A stretch of DNA of 39,189 nt from an uncultured Pyrinomonadaceae bacterium (lineage in GTDB: Bacteria; Acidobacteriota; Blastocatellia; Pyrinomonadales; Pyrinomonadaceae), in the NCBI GenBank assembly GCA_902805935.1, contig CADCUR010000055.1:1-39189 (forward strand), given 5' to 3'. The notes under the pieces were generated by a model. The model had not been told where the DNA came from. It did no database searches and saw only the letters and a list, made by a program, of their open reading frames with translations. The position numbers were made by a program, and so were the translations under genes. Of this stretch, positions 1 to 9,028 are shown one piece after another (positions within the stretch are counted from its first letter, which is position 1; every line of letters starts with the position of its first letter).

Positions 1-48
1 ACACCGCACAATTTATACTCCAGCCTAGAGCGAAAAGTCAATAATGAT

Positions 49-76
49 TTGATTTTACGGGCGTTTTGTTTTATCT
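49..76 (+). promoter_or_regulatory. Possible sigma70-type promoter for the integrase (TTGATT-N16-TTATCT)
   Basis: TTGATT 49-54 and TTATCT 71-76, 16-nt spacing, about 50 nt upstream of ATG 129. Confidence 0.35.
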
Positions 77-128
77 TTGCGGTCGCGCAAGCTATGCGGT
101 GGAAATTTTTACACCGATTGGAGAATTT

Positions 129-1082
129 ATGGCGAAATTACTTGACCGGGTTCGCGCTCTGATGCGAATGCGGAATTATAGCTATGAAACCGAGAAACGA
201 TATGTTTATTGGATTCGCCGTTACATTGGCTTTCACAACATCAGAAATCCGGTTGAGATGAGCGTGCCGGAGGTCGAGGCGTTTTTGTCGCATATCGCGG
301 TCGAAGGCAGAGTTTCAGCTTCAACGCAAAATCAAGCACTTGCTGCGCTGCTTTTTCTTTACCGCGACGTTCTCGGCGTGGATTTGCCTTGGCTCGAAAA
401 ATTTACGCCGGCTAAGAAATCTGATTATGTTCCGGTCGTTCTAACAAAAGATGAAGTAAAACAAATTCTCGGACATTTGAAGGGAACGAACCGGTTAATC
501 GCCGACTTGCTCTACGGCGCGGGTCTGCGTCTAATCGAGGCTTTGCGGCTGCGCGTCAAAGATTTGGATTTCGGATTCAAACAGATAATTGTCCGCAGCG
601 GTAAAGGCGGCAAAGACCGTTTTACAATTTTGCCAACGAAGTTAATCGAACCGCTGCAGGAGCAACTGCGAATTGCCCGAAAATTACACGAAGCGGATTT
701 GCGGCGTGGGCTTGGGCGAGTCGAGATGCCGTTCGCGTTCGAAAGAAAATATCCGAATGCCCAGACCGAATGGGGCTGGCAATTTGTTTTCCCCTCGAGC
801 AAGTTGAGCGTCAACGCGCGCAGCGGCAATATGGGCAGGCATCACGTTTCGGCTTCGAGTCTGCAAAAGCCGTTCAAGGACGCGGTGCGGAAAAGCCGCG
901 TCCCGAAGAACGCCAGCCCGCACGCGCTTCGCCATTCGTTTGCCACGCATCTTTTGCAGGACGGCTACGACATCCGCACGATTCAGGATTTACTGGGACA
1001 CAAGGAAATTTCGACGACGATGATTTACACGCACGTTCTGCAAAACAACCGGCTCGGCGTGCGAAGCCCGATTGATGCTTAA
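129..1082 (+). CDS. intI: Integron integrase (IntI-type tyrosine recombinase)
   Basis: Tyrosine recombinase motifs ([60 protein letters not shown]) plus IntI-specific insert [21 protein letters not shown] and GRHH; ends GVRSPIDA as in IntI. ATG 129 has GGAG at 120-123. Confidence 0.9.
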   Translation: MAKLLDRVRALMRMRNYSYETEKRYVYWIRRYIGFHNIRNPVEMSVPEVEAFLSHIAVEGRVSASTQNQALAALLFLYRDVLGVDLPWLEKFTPAKKSDYVPVVLTKDEVKQILGHLKGTNRLIADLLYGAGLRLIEALRLRVKDLDFGFKQIIVRSGKGGKDRFTILPTKLIEPLQEQLRIARKLHEADLRRGLGRVEMPFAFERKYPNAQTEWGWQFVFPSSKLSVNARSGNMGRHHVSASSLQKPFKDAVRKSRVPKNASPHALRHSFATHLLQDGYDIRTIQDLLGHKEISTTMIYTHVLQNNRLGVRSPIDA

Positions 1083-1087
1083 AAATT

Positions 1088-3559
1088 TTAACTGACTGTT
1101 TTGGCTTCGGCTTTGTCCGGCTGGTGCGAATGATTAACGGCTTCATCCTCGACTTCGCCGCCGCGACTGATGGGAATTTCCGATGGATTGTCATAGCGCT
1201 GCAAACCGCGTTCTTCGGACTCTGCTTCAGCGGATTGAATCAATGTGCGGATTGAATTCGGCGGCGTGTAGCCCGGATAATCTACACGCGAATGATAAAT
1301 CGCCACCAAAGACTTAATCATCACTTCGCGGATTTGCGTCAGTTCGCGCAAGGTTAAATCGCACTCGTCGAGTTGGTCGTCCGCCAAAATCGCGTCAATG
1401 ATTTTCGTCACGATAAAGCGTATGTTTTCCGGCGTCGGCTCGCTCAAAGAACGCGCCGCCGCTTCGCAACTGTCGGCAATCATCATAATCGCCGCTTCTT
1501 TGAATTGCGGTTTCGGTCCCGGATAACGAAAATCATTTTCCGCGATTTCCTCGCCTTCACGGGCTTCCGCCTGCGCCTTTCGCAAAAAATAATGCAGCGT
1601 TCTGGTGCCGTGATGCTGCGGAATAAAATCAATAATGCGCTGCGGCAAGCCCATTTCCCTGCCCAATTTTACGCCGTAGGTGACGTGGCTGATAATGATC
1701 TTCGCGCTCTGCGCCGGTTTCAGACGGTCGTGCGGATTTTTGCCCAACTGGTTCTCGACGAAATGTTCGGGCGCGGCGGCTTTGCCGATATCGTGATAGA
1801 GCGCGCCAAGCCGTGCCAAGAGCGCGTTGGCGCCGACGGCGCGGCAGGCGTCTTCGGCTAATTGCCCGACGGCGTGCGAATGCTGATTCGTTCCAGGTGC
1901 GCGCAGTGCGAGTTGTCCGAGCGCGGGCAAATCGGCGTTCGATAATTCCAACAATTTTACATCGGTTAAAATGCCGAACGAATTTTCGCAGAGCGGCAGA
2001 AAAACCGCCGTCACCGCCGCCGTAATCAAACCGCTCGCCAAACCGCAACTCACTGCCAGCGCGACCGTGTTCAGAATAAACGGCTGCTGCGTGTAGCCGA
2101 GCAGGGCGACTGCCGCCGCCGCGCTCGCCAAACCGACCAGCGCGCCCGCCGTCGTGACCGATTGACGCGAGCGGTAGCGCCCGATGCCGTAAACAGCCAC
2201 CGCCGAAGTGATTGCCGTGTAAATTACGAATTCCAAACTTTTCGGCGCGAGCAGTCCGGCGACGAGCGATAAAAAAAGCCCTGTGAAAAGCGCCGTTCGC
2301 CGGTCGGCGAGCAGCGTCATCAAAAGACTTCCGAAAGCAAACGGAATCGCCAGCGCCCACAGCGTCGGGTCATTCAGCGGAGCTTTGACGTTCTGCGCCG
2401 CAGTAAACTCGGCGAGACGAAAAAACACCGCCATCAAAGCCGTCTGCGCTAAAACGATAAAACCGAAAAGTGCAAAGGTTTTTCGCTCGGACAAAACCAG
2501 ACGCGGCATAACTCCGCGATGCTCGATGAATTTCCACGCCACCCAAAACAACGCGGAGACGAGCGCGAGCAAACCGAAAAAACGATTCAATCGGCGCGTC
2601 GAATCGCTGTAGCTGCGAATGGCGGCGATTTGCGCGAGCGCGGCGGGCGTGATCGTGTCGCCTTCGCGCACAATCGTCTGCCCGCGTTTAAGGGAAATTG
2701 TCACTGGCATCACCGTTTTCTCAATTGCCTGACGCGCGTTTTCGGTCGCCGCTGAGTCGAACACGACGCTCGGCTGAATCAGCGGCGCGAGCGCCGCATT
2801 GAACGCTTCGACTTCCGCCTCTGACAAACTTCTGATTCGCCTGAGTCCGTCCTTTAAATTGTTTCTCGCTTCGGAAAGCGCGGTCATATTGCTTTCCGGC
2901 ATTTTTACGATTGATTGCTGGTTCGGTTTTTGCCGGTCGTTGAGCGTGATTTCTTCCTGAAAATACTGCCGGTCCTGGTCGCCGTAAATCGAACCGTCGG
3001 CATTTTCGCGCAAAACTCTGGTTACTGCTTCGAGCTCGTTTGCGCTGAATTTTCGCGCCGCAAAAATTTTGCCGGCTTCCGCGCCGCCCGCGCCCGTCCA
3101 GGCGATTTGCGCCTCAGATTTTTCGTTGGCGTTCGCCTTTGAATTGGCGTTTGTCTTTGTGTTAGCGTCTGCGTTTTCACTTTTTCTGGCTAGATTTTCC
3201 CACGCCGAACGAAAGCTCTGGACGGCTTCGTCCGCGCGTTTCGATTCGTAAACGAAAATCGGCTGGACGCTCGTCCGCGCCGATTCTCTGATTCGTTCGG
3301 TTTCTTCGGCGTCGTTGACGGAAATATCGGCGGGAGAAATAACGCTTTCGCGGGCGATGTCGCCTTCCTTATACGGCTCGACGGCGGCGCGCCAAAACGG
3401 ATTGTTGATTAAAAACGTGGTCAGCGTACATAAAAAGGCAAAGCCGAGCCAAAATTTTCGCTCTTCCGACAAATTTTCAAACGGATGCGCGAAAAATCCT
3501 CGCGCACTCCGGCGAATTTCGGATAAAGGCGTTGCCAAATCTTGAAGACGCTTGCTCAT
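1088..3559 (-). CDS. pgpH: PgpH/YqfF-like 7TM HD-domain phosphohydrolase (possible c-di-AMP phosphodiesterase)
   Basis: N-terminal TM and extracellular region, multiple TM helices, then HD motif NQHSHAVGQLAEDACRAVGANALLARLGALYHDIGK and HHGTRTLHYF. Confidence 0.85.
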   Translation of the reverse strand: MSKRLQDLATPLSEIRRSARGFFAHPFENLSEERKFWLGFAFLCTLTTFLINNPFWRAAVEPYKEGDIARESVISPADISVNDAEETERIRESARTSVQPIFVYESKRADEAVQSFRSAWENLARKSENADANTKTNANSKANANEKSEAQIAWTGAGGAEAGKIFAARKFSANELEAVTRVLRENADGSIYGDQDRQYFQEEITLNDRQKPNQQSIVKMPESNMTALSEARNNLKDGLRRIRSLSEAEVEAFNAALAPLIQPSVVFDSAATENARQAIEKTVMPVTISLKRGQTIVREGDTITPAALAQIAAIRSYSDSTRRLNRFFGLLALVSALFWVAWKFIEHRGVMPRLVLSERKTFALFGFIVLAQTALMAVFFRLAEFTAAQNVKAPLNDPTLWALAIPFAFGSLLMTLLADRRTALFTGLFLSLVAGLLAPKSLEFVIYTAITSAVAVYGIGRYRSRQSVTTAGALVGLASAAAAVALLGYTQQPFILNTVALAVSCGLASGLITAAVTAVFLPLCENSFGILTDVKLLELSNADLPALGQLALRAPGTNQHSHAVGQLAEDACRAVGANALLARLGALYHDIGKAAAPEHFVENQLGKNPHDRLKPAQSAKIIISHVTYGVKLGREMGLPQRIIDFIPQHHGTRTLHYFLRKAQAEAREGEEIAENDFRYPGPKPQFKEAAIMMIADSCEAAARSLSEPTPENIRFIVTKIIDAILADDQLDECDLTLRELTQIREVMIKSLVAIYHSRVDYPGYTPPNSIRTLIQSAEAESEERGLQRYDNPSEIPISRGGEVEDEAVNHSHQPDKAEAKTVS

Positions 3560-3620
3560 ATCTGCGATCGGTATTTAGTTTTCGATTTTTTCGTTTGCCG
3601 GCTTGTATTGTCTTATTAAG

Positions 3621-3653
3621 CCAAAAACTAAAAACTAAAAACCAAAAACTAAA
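3621..3653. repeat. Heptamer array (CYAAAAA)n, about 5 units
   Basis: CCAAAAA CTAAAAA CTAAAAA CCAAAAA CTAAA, running into the hflX stop codon (3649-3651). Confidence 0.8.
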
Positions 3654-5352
3654 CTGCCACAGGATGCAAATTTGAAGTCATAACTTTGCCGACGACTTCC
3701 CCGATTTTTTCCACTAAAGGTTTTAATGTTTGTGATTGAATAGCTGAAATTGCCACGCTTTCGGCTTGTTTGTCAAGCCAAAGCTGCCGCTGTAGAGATT
3801 CTAAAGAAATTTCGTCGAGCAAATCCGCTTTATTTAAAACGACCAGACGCGGGATATTGTTTAACTCAAGATCGAGCAAAATTTTATCAACCGACTCGAC
3901 GTGTGCCAATGCCTGCGGACTCGCCGCGTCAACGACGTGGACGAGCAAATCGCTGTCCGAAATTTCTTCGAGCGTAGCGCGAAAGGCGGCGACTAAAGTT
4001 TCCGGCAAATCGCGGATAAATCCGACCGTATCGTTGATGATAATTTCCTGCTCAATCGGCAGACGCAGACGGCGCGATGTCGGGTCTAAGGTGGCGAACA
4101 TTTTCTTTTCCGCGTAAACCTTGCTCTGCGTCAAAGTGTTCAGCAAAGTTGATTTTCCGGCGTTCGTGTAGCCGACTAGAGAAATAATCGGCACGTCGCG
4201 GCGCATTCTTTCCTTACGACGCTGCTGCCGCTGCTTTCGCAGATTCTCGACTTGTCGTTCGAGATGCGAGATTTTATCGCGCACGCGGCGGCGATCGGTT
4301 TCGAGCTTCGTTTCGCCCGGTCCGCGTCCGCCGATGCCGCCCGCGAGTCTGGAGAAAGCCGAATTTTGTCCCTGCATCAAACGCGGCAAAAGATATTTTA
4401 ACTGCGCGAGTTCGACTTGCAGTTTCCCTTCGCTCGATTGAGCGCGCTGGGCGAAAATATCGAGAATCAACTGCGGTCGGTCAATCACCTTCAATTCGGT
4501 CGCTTCGGACAAAGAGCGAACTTGCGTGGGCGAAAGCTCCGAGTCGAAAACGATTAAATCCGCTCCTAAACGCATCGCTCTGATCAGCAGTTCTTCTAAT
4601 TTGCCGCGTCCCAAAACGGTTTTCGGGTCAATCTTCGGGCGGCGCTGAATGATTTTGTCCAGCACAATTACGTCAGCCGACAGCGCGAGTTCTTCGAGTT
4701 CGGTCATTGATTCTTCGGCTTCGGACTGATAGCCGTCGGTTACGCCTACTAAAATCACACGGTCGCGCGTCGTCTGTTTGTTGCGCGCCGTTAGACGATT
4801 TCGCGCCATCTCGTTTTCCAAGGAATTTATCAAATTGATAAAATTCGTGTCGAGATGCGCGGGAATCGTCGGCGCTAAAAATTCGTAAGAAAGCGATTGG
4901 CTTTCGGTCTCTAATTTTTCGGCGGTCGTCGGCAGCAGATGCGCCGAATAGACGTTGTTCGGCAAACCGGTTTCGCGGTCAACCTGAATCGTCGCCATTA
5001 AATCGAGCCGCAAAAGAGCTAAGTCGGTCAAATCATCCTGCGTTAATTTTTCCCCTGAAAACTGCGTGTGAATGCAGCGCAGACCGCGAAAACGGTCGGC
5101 GGAAACGCGGGCGCGTCCGAAGTCCGGCATCTCGATGCGCTTCGCCGTGCCGACCATCACGTATTCGACTTGTCCCTTGCGGTTGATAAGGACGCCGATT
5201 TGTCTGCCCGTCTCAAAAGATATTTCCGTGAGCTGCCGTGCGAGTTCCGGCGAGACGATTTGTTCGGGCGCGACGCGCCGTGTGGCGAGCCGCTCGATGC
5301 GTTTTAACTGATTTTGTTTTAAGCCTTGCGTAAAGCCGCTGATGTTACTGAT
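3649..5352 (-). CDS. hflX: GTPase HflX; true start probably at non-canonical ATC 5350-5352 (ORF track begins at GTG 5160)
   Basis: GLSPTQ-like N-terminal domain, SRLAGGIGGRGPGETKLE, G1 GYTNAGKSTLLN, G4 NKAD. In-frame extension reads SNISGFTQGLKQNQLKRIERLATRRVAPEQIVSPELARQLTEISFETGRQIGVLINRKGQVEYV, like the HflX N-terminus; SD GGAGG at 5364-5368. Confidence 0.85.
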   Translation of the reverse strand: MSNISGFTQGLKQNQLKRIERLATRRVAPEQIVSPELARQLTEISFETGRQIGVLINRKGQVEYVMVGTAKRIEMPDFGRARVSADRFRGLRCIHTQFSGEKLTQDDLTDLALLRLDLMATIQVDRETGLPNNVYSAHLLPTTAEKLETESQSLSYEFLAPTIPAHLDTNFINLINSLENEMARNRLTARNKQTTRDRVILVGVTDGYQSEAEESMTELEELALSADVIVLDKIIQRRPKIDPKTVLGRGKLEELLIRAMRLGADLIVFDSELSPTQVRSLSEATELKVIDRPQLILDIFAQRAQSSEGKLQVELAQLKYLLPRLMQGQNSAFSRLAGGIGGRGPGETKLETDRRRVRDKISHLERQVENLRKQRQQRRKERMRRDVPIISLVGYTNAGKSTLLNTLTQSKVYAEKKMFATLDPTSRRLRLPIEQEIIINDTVGFIRDLPETLVAAFRATLEEISDSDLLVHVVDAASPQALAHVESVDKILLDLELNNIPRLVVLNKADLLDEISLESLQRQLWLDKQAESVAISAIQSQTLKPLVEKIGEVVGKVMTSNLHPVAV

Positions 5353-5383
5353 AAATCTAAAATCCTCCGTAAACAGTAATCAA

Positions 5384-5389
5384 ATTATA
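5384..5389 (-). promoter_or_regulatory. Extended -10 element (TGTTATAAT) upstream of hflX
   Basis: Minus strand reads ATGTTATAATTTG just upstream of the GGAGG. Confidence 0.45.
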
Positions 5390-5509
5390 ACATATTGGAG
5401 GCGATTTGCAGCGGTGACAAAGGATAAACAAGAATGAAAAAAACAAAATCCAGTAATCTTTTTGTCGGCGTCCGTCGCCGTAAATTTTCCTTTTGCGTAA
5501 TCTTAAACC

Positions 5510-5537
5510 TCAAATCTTGAATCCAGAATCTCGAATC
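5510..5537. repeat. Heptamer array (TCAAATC TTGAATC CAGAATC TCGAATC) upstream of lexA-like gene
   Basis: Four consecutive 7-mers, constant AATC with variable leading bases. Confidence 0.65.
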
Positions 5538-5551
5538 TATACAATCGAGCA

Positions 5552-6169
5552 ATGCAGCCGCGCACGAAACGACAAAAGGAAGTCTTCGAATACATCAAGC
5601 AATACGTGGAAAAACACGGCTACGAGCCGTCGTACCAATTGATTGCCAGACAAATGGGAGTCAACTCGAAAGCCGGAATCGCCAAACACATCGAAGCTCT
5701 CGAAGCGCAGGGCTTGCTGGCGCGGCGTAGGGAAAACGGCAGTTTTTGGATTGATTTACGTCCCGCCGCAACTATCGCCGACGCGGTTTGCGAAGTCGAA
5801 TGGCTGATGATTCCGAAAGACGAAACCTACGTCGAAGATTGGGAAAGCCAACCGCTTTACGTGCCGAAATTTCTGCTCGGCAGCCACGACCCGGAAGATC
5901 TGCGAGCCTTTCGCGTGACGAGCGATGCGATGTTCGACCAGCATATTTGCGAAGGCGACGTTGCGCTGATTGAAAAACGCTCTTATGCGCGCGACGGCGA
6001 CATCGTTGCGGCATTGACCGGCAAACAAATCTTTCTCAAACAATTCTACCGCGACGGAGCGCACATCGAACTGCGTCCGGCAAACAACGACTACATAACT
6101 CTGAAACTTCCGGCAAACAAGGTGGAAATTTTAGGCGTTTATCGCGGACTCATCAGACCGTTTGTTTGA
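5552..6169 (+). CDS. lexA: LexA-family repressor, apparently lacking catalytic serine and cleavage site
   Basis: LexA-like winged helix (RTKRQKEVFEYIKQYVEKHGYEPSYQLIARQMGVNSKAGIAKHIEALEAQGLL) and S24-like C-terminal fold (LRAFRVTSDAMFDQHICEGDVALI; VEILGVYRGLIRPF). Confidence 0.85.
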   Translation: MQPRTKRQKEVFEYIKQYVEKHGYEPSYQLIARQMGVNSKAGIAKHIEALEAQGLLARRRENGSFWIDLRPAATIADAVCEVEWLMIPKDETYVEDWESQPLYVPKFLLGSHDPEDLRAFRVTSDAMFDQHICEGDVALIEKRSYARDGDIVAALTGKQIFLKQFYRDGAHIELRPANNDYITLKLPANKVEILGVYRGLIRPFV

Positions 6170-6243
6170 AAACCTGTTTGGAAATTGAAAGTTCAGTTAG
6201 AAACTTTGAAGAATATTTCCTTATGTCAACAGAACTTTTGATC

Positions 6244-8448
6244 TCAACGGCTCTTTCTGCCTTTGCCCGCTGTTTTCTTTTTTCCCTTACCTTTTGCAGG
6301 CGCGGATGTACGGTTTGATTTCCCGGCAAACTTTCCGAAAGCCGAACCGGAAGCATTTTCAGATTTCGCTTTGCGGCGCGGACGATCTTCAGAAAAATCC
6401 GAATCGAATTTCGCGGCGCGGCGCGGTCGCTCAATCTGTTTATCAAAATCCGCCGGTTTTTTGCGGCGCGGTCGGTCTTCGGGCAAAGCGAGCGGCGAAG
6501 TCAATTTGCTTCTCGACGGAACTTTACGCGGCGGTCTATCGCCCGTTGTGTTATCGAACGGTGCGGCAAAAGTGTTTATGGGTTTCGCTTTGCGCGATGG
6601 TTTCGATTCAAACGTATTTGCCGATTTCGCATTTCGGCGCACATCATCCTCAAACCGATTAGCTAATTTGGCAACCGGGCTTTTATTTTCCGGCTGGCGA
6701 CGCGGCGGTTTCTCCCGCGCTTCGTTTCTTTGATTCGATTCGCGCGGTCGGCGCGTTTGCCGTGAAGAATCCGTCAGCGCGTCGTGCGACGAGGCGAGGC
6801 GAATGTTGGCGTTTTGTCCGCGAATGCGCGTGCTGCTCATCTGCGTCAAGACTTGCTCGACTAATTCGGAAGGCACATCAACGAATGTAAAACGGTCGTA
6901 AATATCAATCGCGCCGATAGCCTTGCCCGGCACGCCGCCTTCATTGGCGATGGCGCCGACAATATCTGCCGGACTGATACGATGACTGCGCCCGACATCA
7001 ACGAACAGCCGCGTCATATTTTCTTCGCGGAAGGAAAATTGTTCGACCTTCGGCTCGACCGGAACTTCCAGAGGCTTATCGCCCGCGCCCAAAAATGCGG
7101 CAGCGGCAGCGATTTCCGACATATCGCAGCCACTTTCTTCCGCTAATTCCTCGATTAAAGATAAGTATAAATCCAATTCTTCATCTTTGAGCGTTTTCAA
7201 GATTCGCTCTTTGAATAAATTGATGCGGCGCGAAGCGACATCGGCTTGCGTCGGCAATTTCATCGGCGGAATTTGCTGTTTGATATAGCTTTCGATGTCG
7301 CGTTTCATACGCTGCTGGCGCGGCGTGACGAAAAGAACCGCCGTCCCTGTCCGACCGGCGCGCGCCGTGCGCCCGATGCGGTGAACGTAAGATTCGGCGT
7401 CGCCCGGCATATCGTAATTGATGACCGACGCGATGCGCTCGACATCCAGCCCGCGCGCGGCAACGTCGGTCGCCACGACGATTTCGACGCGCCCGTCGCG
7501 CAGACGTTTTATCAAAGCCTCGCGCTGAGCCTGGCTCAAATCGCCGTGCATCGCTTCTGCCGCATAGCCGCGCGCCTGCAATTTATTCGTCAAAGAATCA
7601 GCGCCGATTTTCGTGCGGTGGAAAATCAAAACCGCTTCGCCCGCCGCCGTTTCCATTTCCAAAAGGCGAGTCAGCGCGTCGGTTTTCTGATTCTCGGTGA
7701 CGTTGATGTAAAACTGTTTGATGTTCGGCACGGTCATCGTTTTGCGCTCGATTTCGATGTTGACCGGATCAATCAGATACTTTTCGGCAAGCCGCCGAAT
7801 CTGGCGCGGCATCGTCGCCGAAAATAAAGCCGTCTGTCTTTCGGTCGGCGTGTGCGATAAAATCCATTCGACATCTTCCTCGAAACCCATCCGCAGCATC
7901 TCGTCGGCTTCGTCCAAAATGACCATTTTCAAACCGGATATATCAATCGTTTCGCGTCGCAAATGATCCATCACGCGTCCCGGCGTGCCGACGATAATTT
8001 GCACGCCGCTTCTTAAATGTTTGATTTGCTGCGAGATTGCCTGTCCGCCGTAAACCGGCAGCACGCGCACGCCGCCCTTAAATTTCGCGTAAGTGTGAAA
8101 CGCTTCGGCGACCTGAATCGCCAATTCGCGCGTCGGAACAAGAACCAAAACCTGCGCCTTGCGGCTCGCGGCTTCGAGTTTTTCAAGCGCCGGCAAAGCG
8201 AACGCCGCCGTTTTTCCCGTTCCCGTCTGCGCCTGCCCGACAATATCACGCCCCGTCAGCAAAACCGGAATCGTTTTTAACTGAATCGGCGACGGCGTTT
8301 CATAACCGACTTCCTTTAGCGCCCGCAACAACTCCGCGCTCAAACCAAACTGCTCAAACGGATTTTCCCGCCTCGCTTCGACTTCGGCGTTTTCATTCGT
8401 ATCCGTTTCCTCAAACGGCGTCTTTTCGATAATTTCTTCAGTCTGCAT
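6244..8448 (-). CDS. deaD: DEAD-box ATP-dependent RNA helicase (DeaD/CsdA-like) with DbpA-type RNA-binding domain and basic low-complexity tail
   Basis: AQTGTGKTAAFALP, PTRELA, DEAD, SAT, HRIGRTARAGRTG; C-terminal RPRRK-rich tail. ATG 8448 preferred over TTG 8478. Confidence 0.93.
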   Translation of the reverse strand: MQTEEIIEKTPFEETDTNENAEVEARRENPFEQFGLSAELLRALKEVGYETPSPIQLKTIPVLLTGRDIVGQAQTGTGKTAAFALPALEKLEAASRKAQVLVLVPTRELAIQVAEAFHTYAKFKGGVRVLPVYGGQAISQQIKHLRSGVQIIVGTPGRVMDHLRRETIDISGLKMVILDEADEMLRMGFEEDVEWILSHTPTERQTALFSATMPRQIRRLAEKYLIDPVNIEIERKTMTVPNIKQFYINVTENQKTDALTRLLEMETAAGEAVLIFHRTKIGADSLTNKLQARGYAAEAMHGDLSQAQREALIKRLRDGRVEIVVATDVAARGLDVERIASVINYDMPGDAESYVHRIGRTARAGRTGTAVLFVTPRQQRMKRDIESYIKQQIPPMKLPTQADVASRRINLFKERILKTLKDEELDLYLSLIEELAEESGCDMSEIAAAAAFLGAGDKPLEVPVEPKVEQFSFREENMTRLFVDVGRSHRISPADIVGAIANEGGVPGKAIGAIDIYDRFTFVDVPSELVEQVLTQMSSTRIRGQNANIRLASSHDALTDSSRQTRRPRESNQRNEAREKPPRRQPENKSPVAKLANRFEDDVRRNAKSANTFESKPSRKAKPINTFAAPFDNTTGDRPPRKVPSRSKLTSPLALPEDRPRRKKPADFDKQIERPRRAAKFDSDFSEDRPRRKAKSENASGSAFGKFAGKSNRTSAPAKGKGKKKTAGKGRKSR

Positions 8449-8510
8449 AAATAGAATTCTTCTGATAATAAAATACAAGATTATGGATTTTCAATCAGGT
8501 ATCTTTAAAT

Positions 8511-8537
8511 TAAAAAAGCAGCCCGCCGTCAGACTGC
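8511..8537 (-). terminator. Intrinsic terminator downstream of the 78-aa ORF
   Basis: Minus strand GCAGTC-TGACGGCG-GGCTGC followed by TTTTTTA. Confidence 0.6.
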
Positions 8538-8572
8538 ACTTGCTTTCAATCTTTTTTGTCGTCCGGCGCGAA

Positions 8573-8809
8573 TCAGCTTTTCGACTGCCGGTGCGGAATG
8601 CCCAACCGCCGCAGCATTCGTTCGAGCAGGTAAGATTCACCCATTCCTTCGTCGGCAAATGAAACGCCCGCCGGAACTTTGTTGTAAATCGCCTCATACG
8701 CCTGATGTTTGGCATCCTCGCTGATATCCAATGCGCGTATCGCGTTGATCACCGTGTCCTTGTCAATCGAATCGTTTGAGACGACATAGGGAATGTTGAT
8801 AAAAACCAT
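8573..8809 (-). CDS. Hypothetical 78-aa protein
   Basis: ORF with sensible composition, in an otherwise intergenic space with a terminator downstream. Confidence 0.55.
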   Translation of the reverse strand: MVFINIPYVVSNDSIDKDTVINAIRALDISEDAKHQAYEAIYNKVPAGVSFADEGMGESYLLERMLRRLGIPHRQSKS

Positions 8810-9028
8810 TGCATTATCTTAACACGTTTCCGCCCGAAAACCTTTTGCCTTATGCGGCGCGGCGCGAATCTTTCGAGATTCAAGCGAAAAACTTACTTAT
8901 TAACACGCACGATTCGGCGCAGTAAGTCACCTGGAAATCGAGACGCGGAAAATTCGCCGGACGGCAATTTTCAGAGATGCGTCCGGCTGTAATGAAAGCC
9001 GCGAACCGGTTTTTTGAAAAAATCGTTT

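Noticed and set aside
1629-2360. 243-aa ORF in an alternative frame of the pgpH-like gene
   Set aside because: Arg/Ala-rich shadow ORF; the 823-aa frame carries HD-domain motifs.
7246-7827. 193-aa plus-strand ORF antisense to deaD
   Set aside because: Shadow ORF, no recognisable domain.
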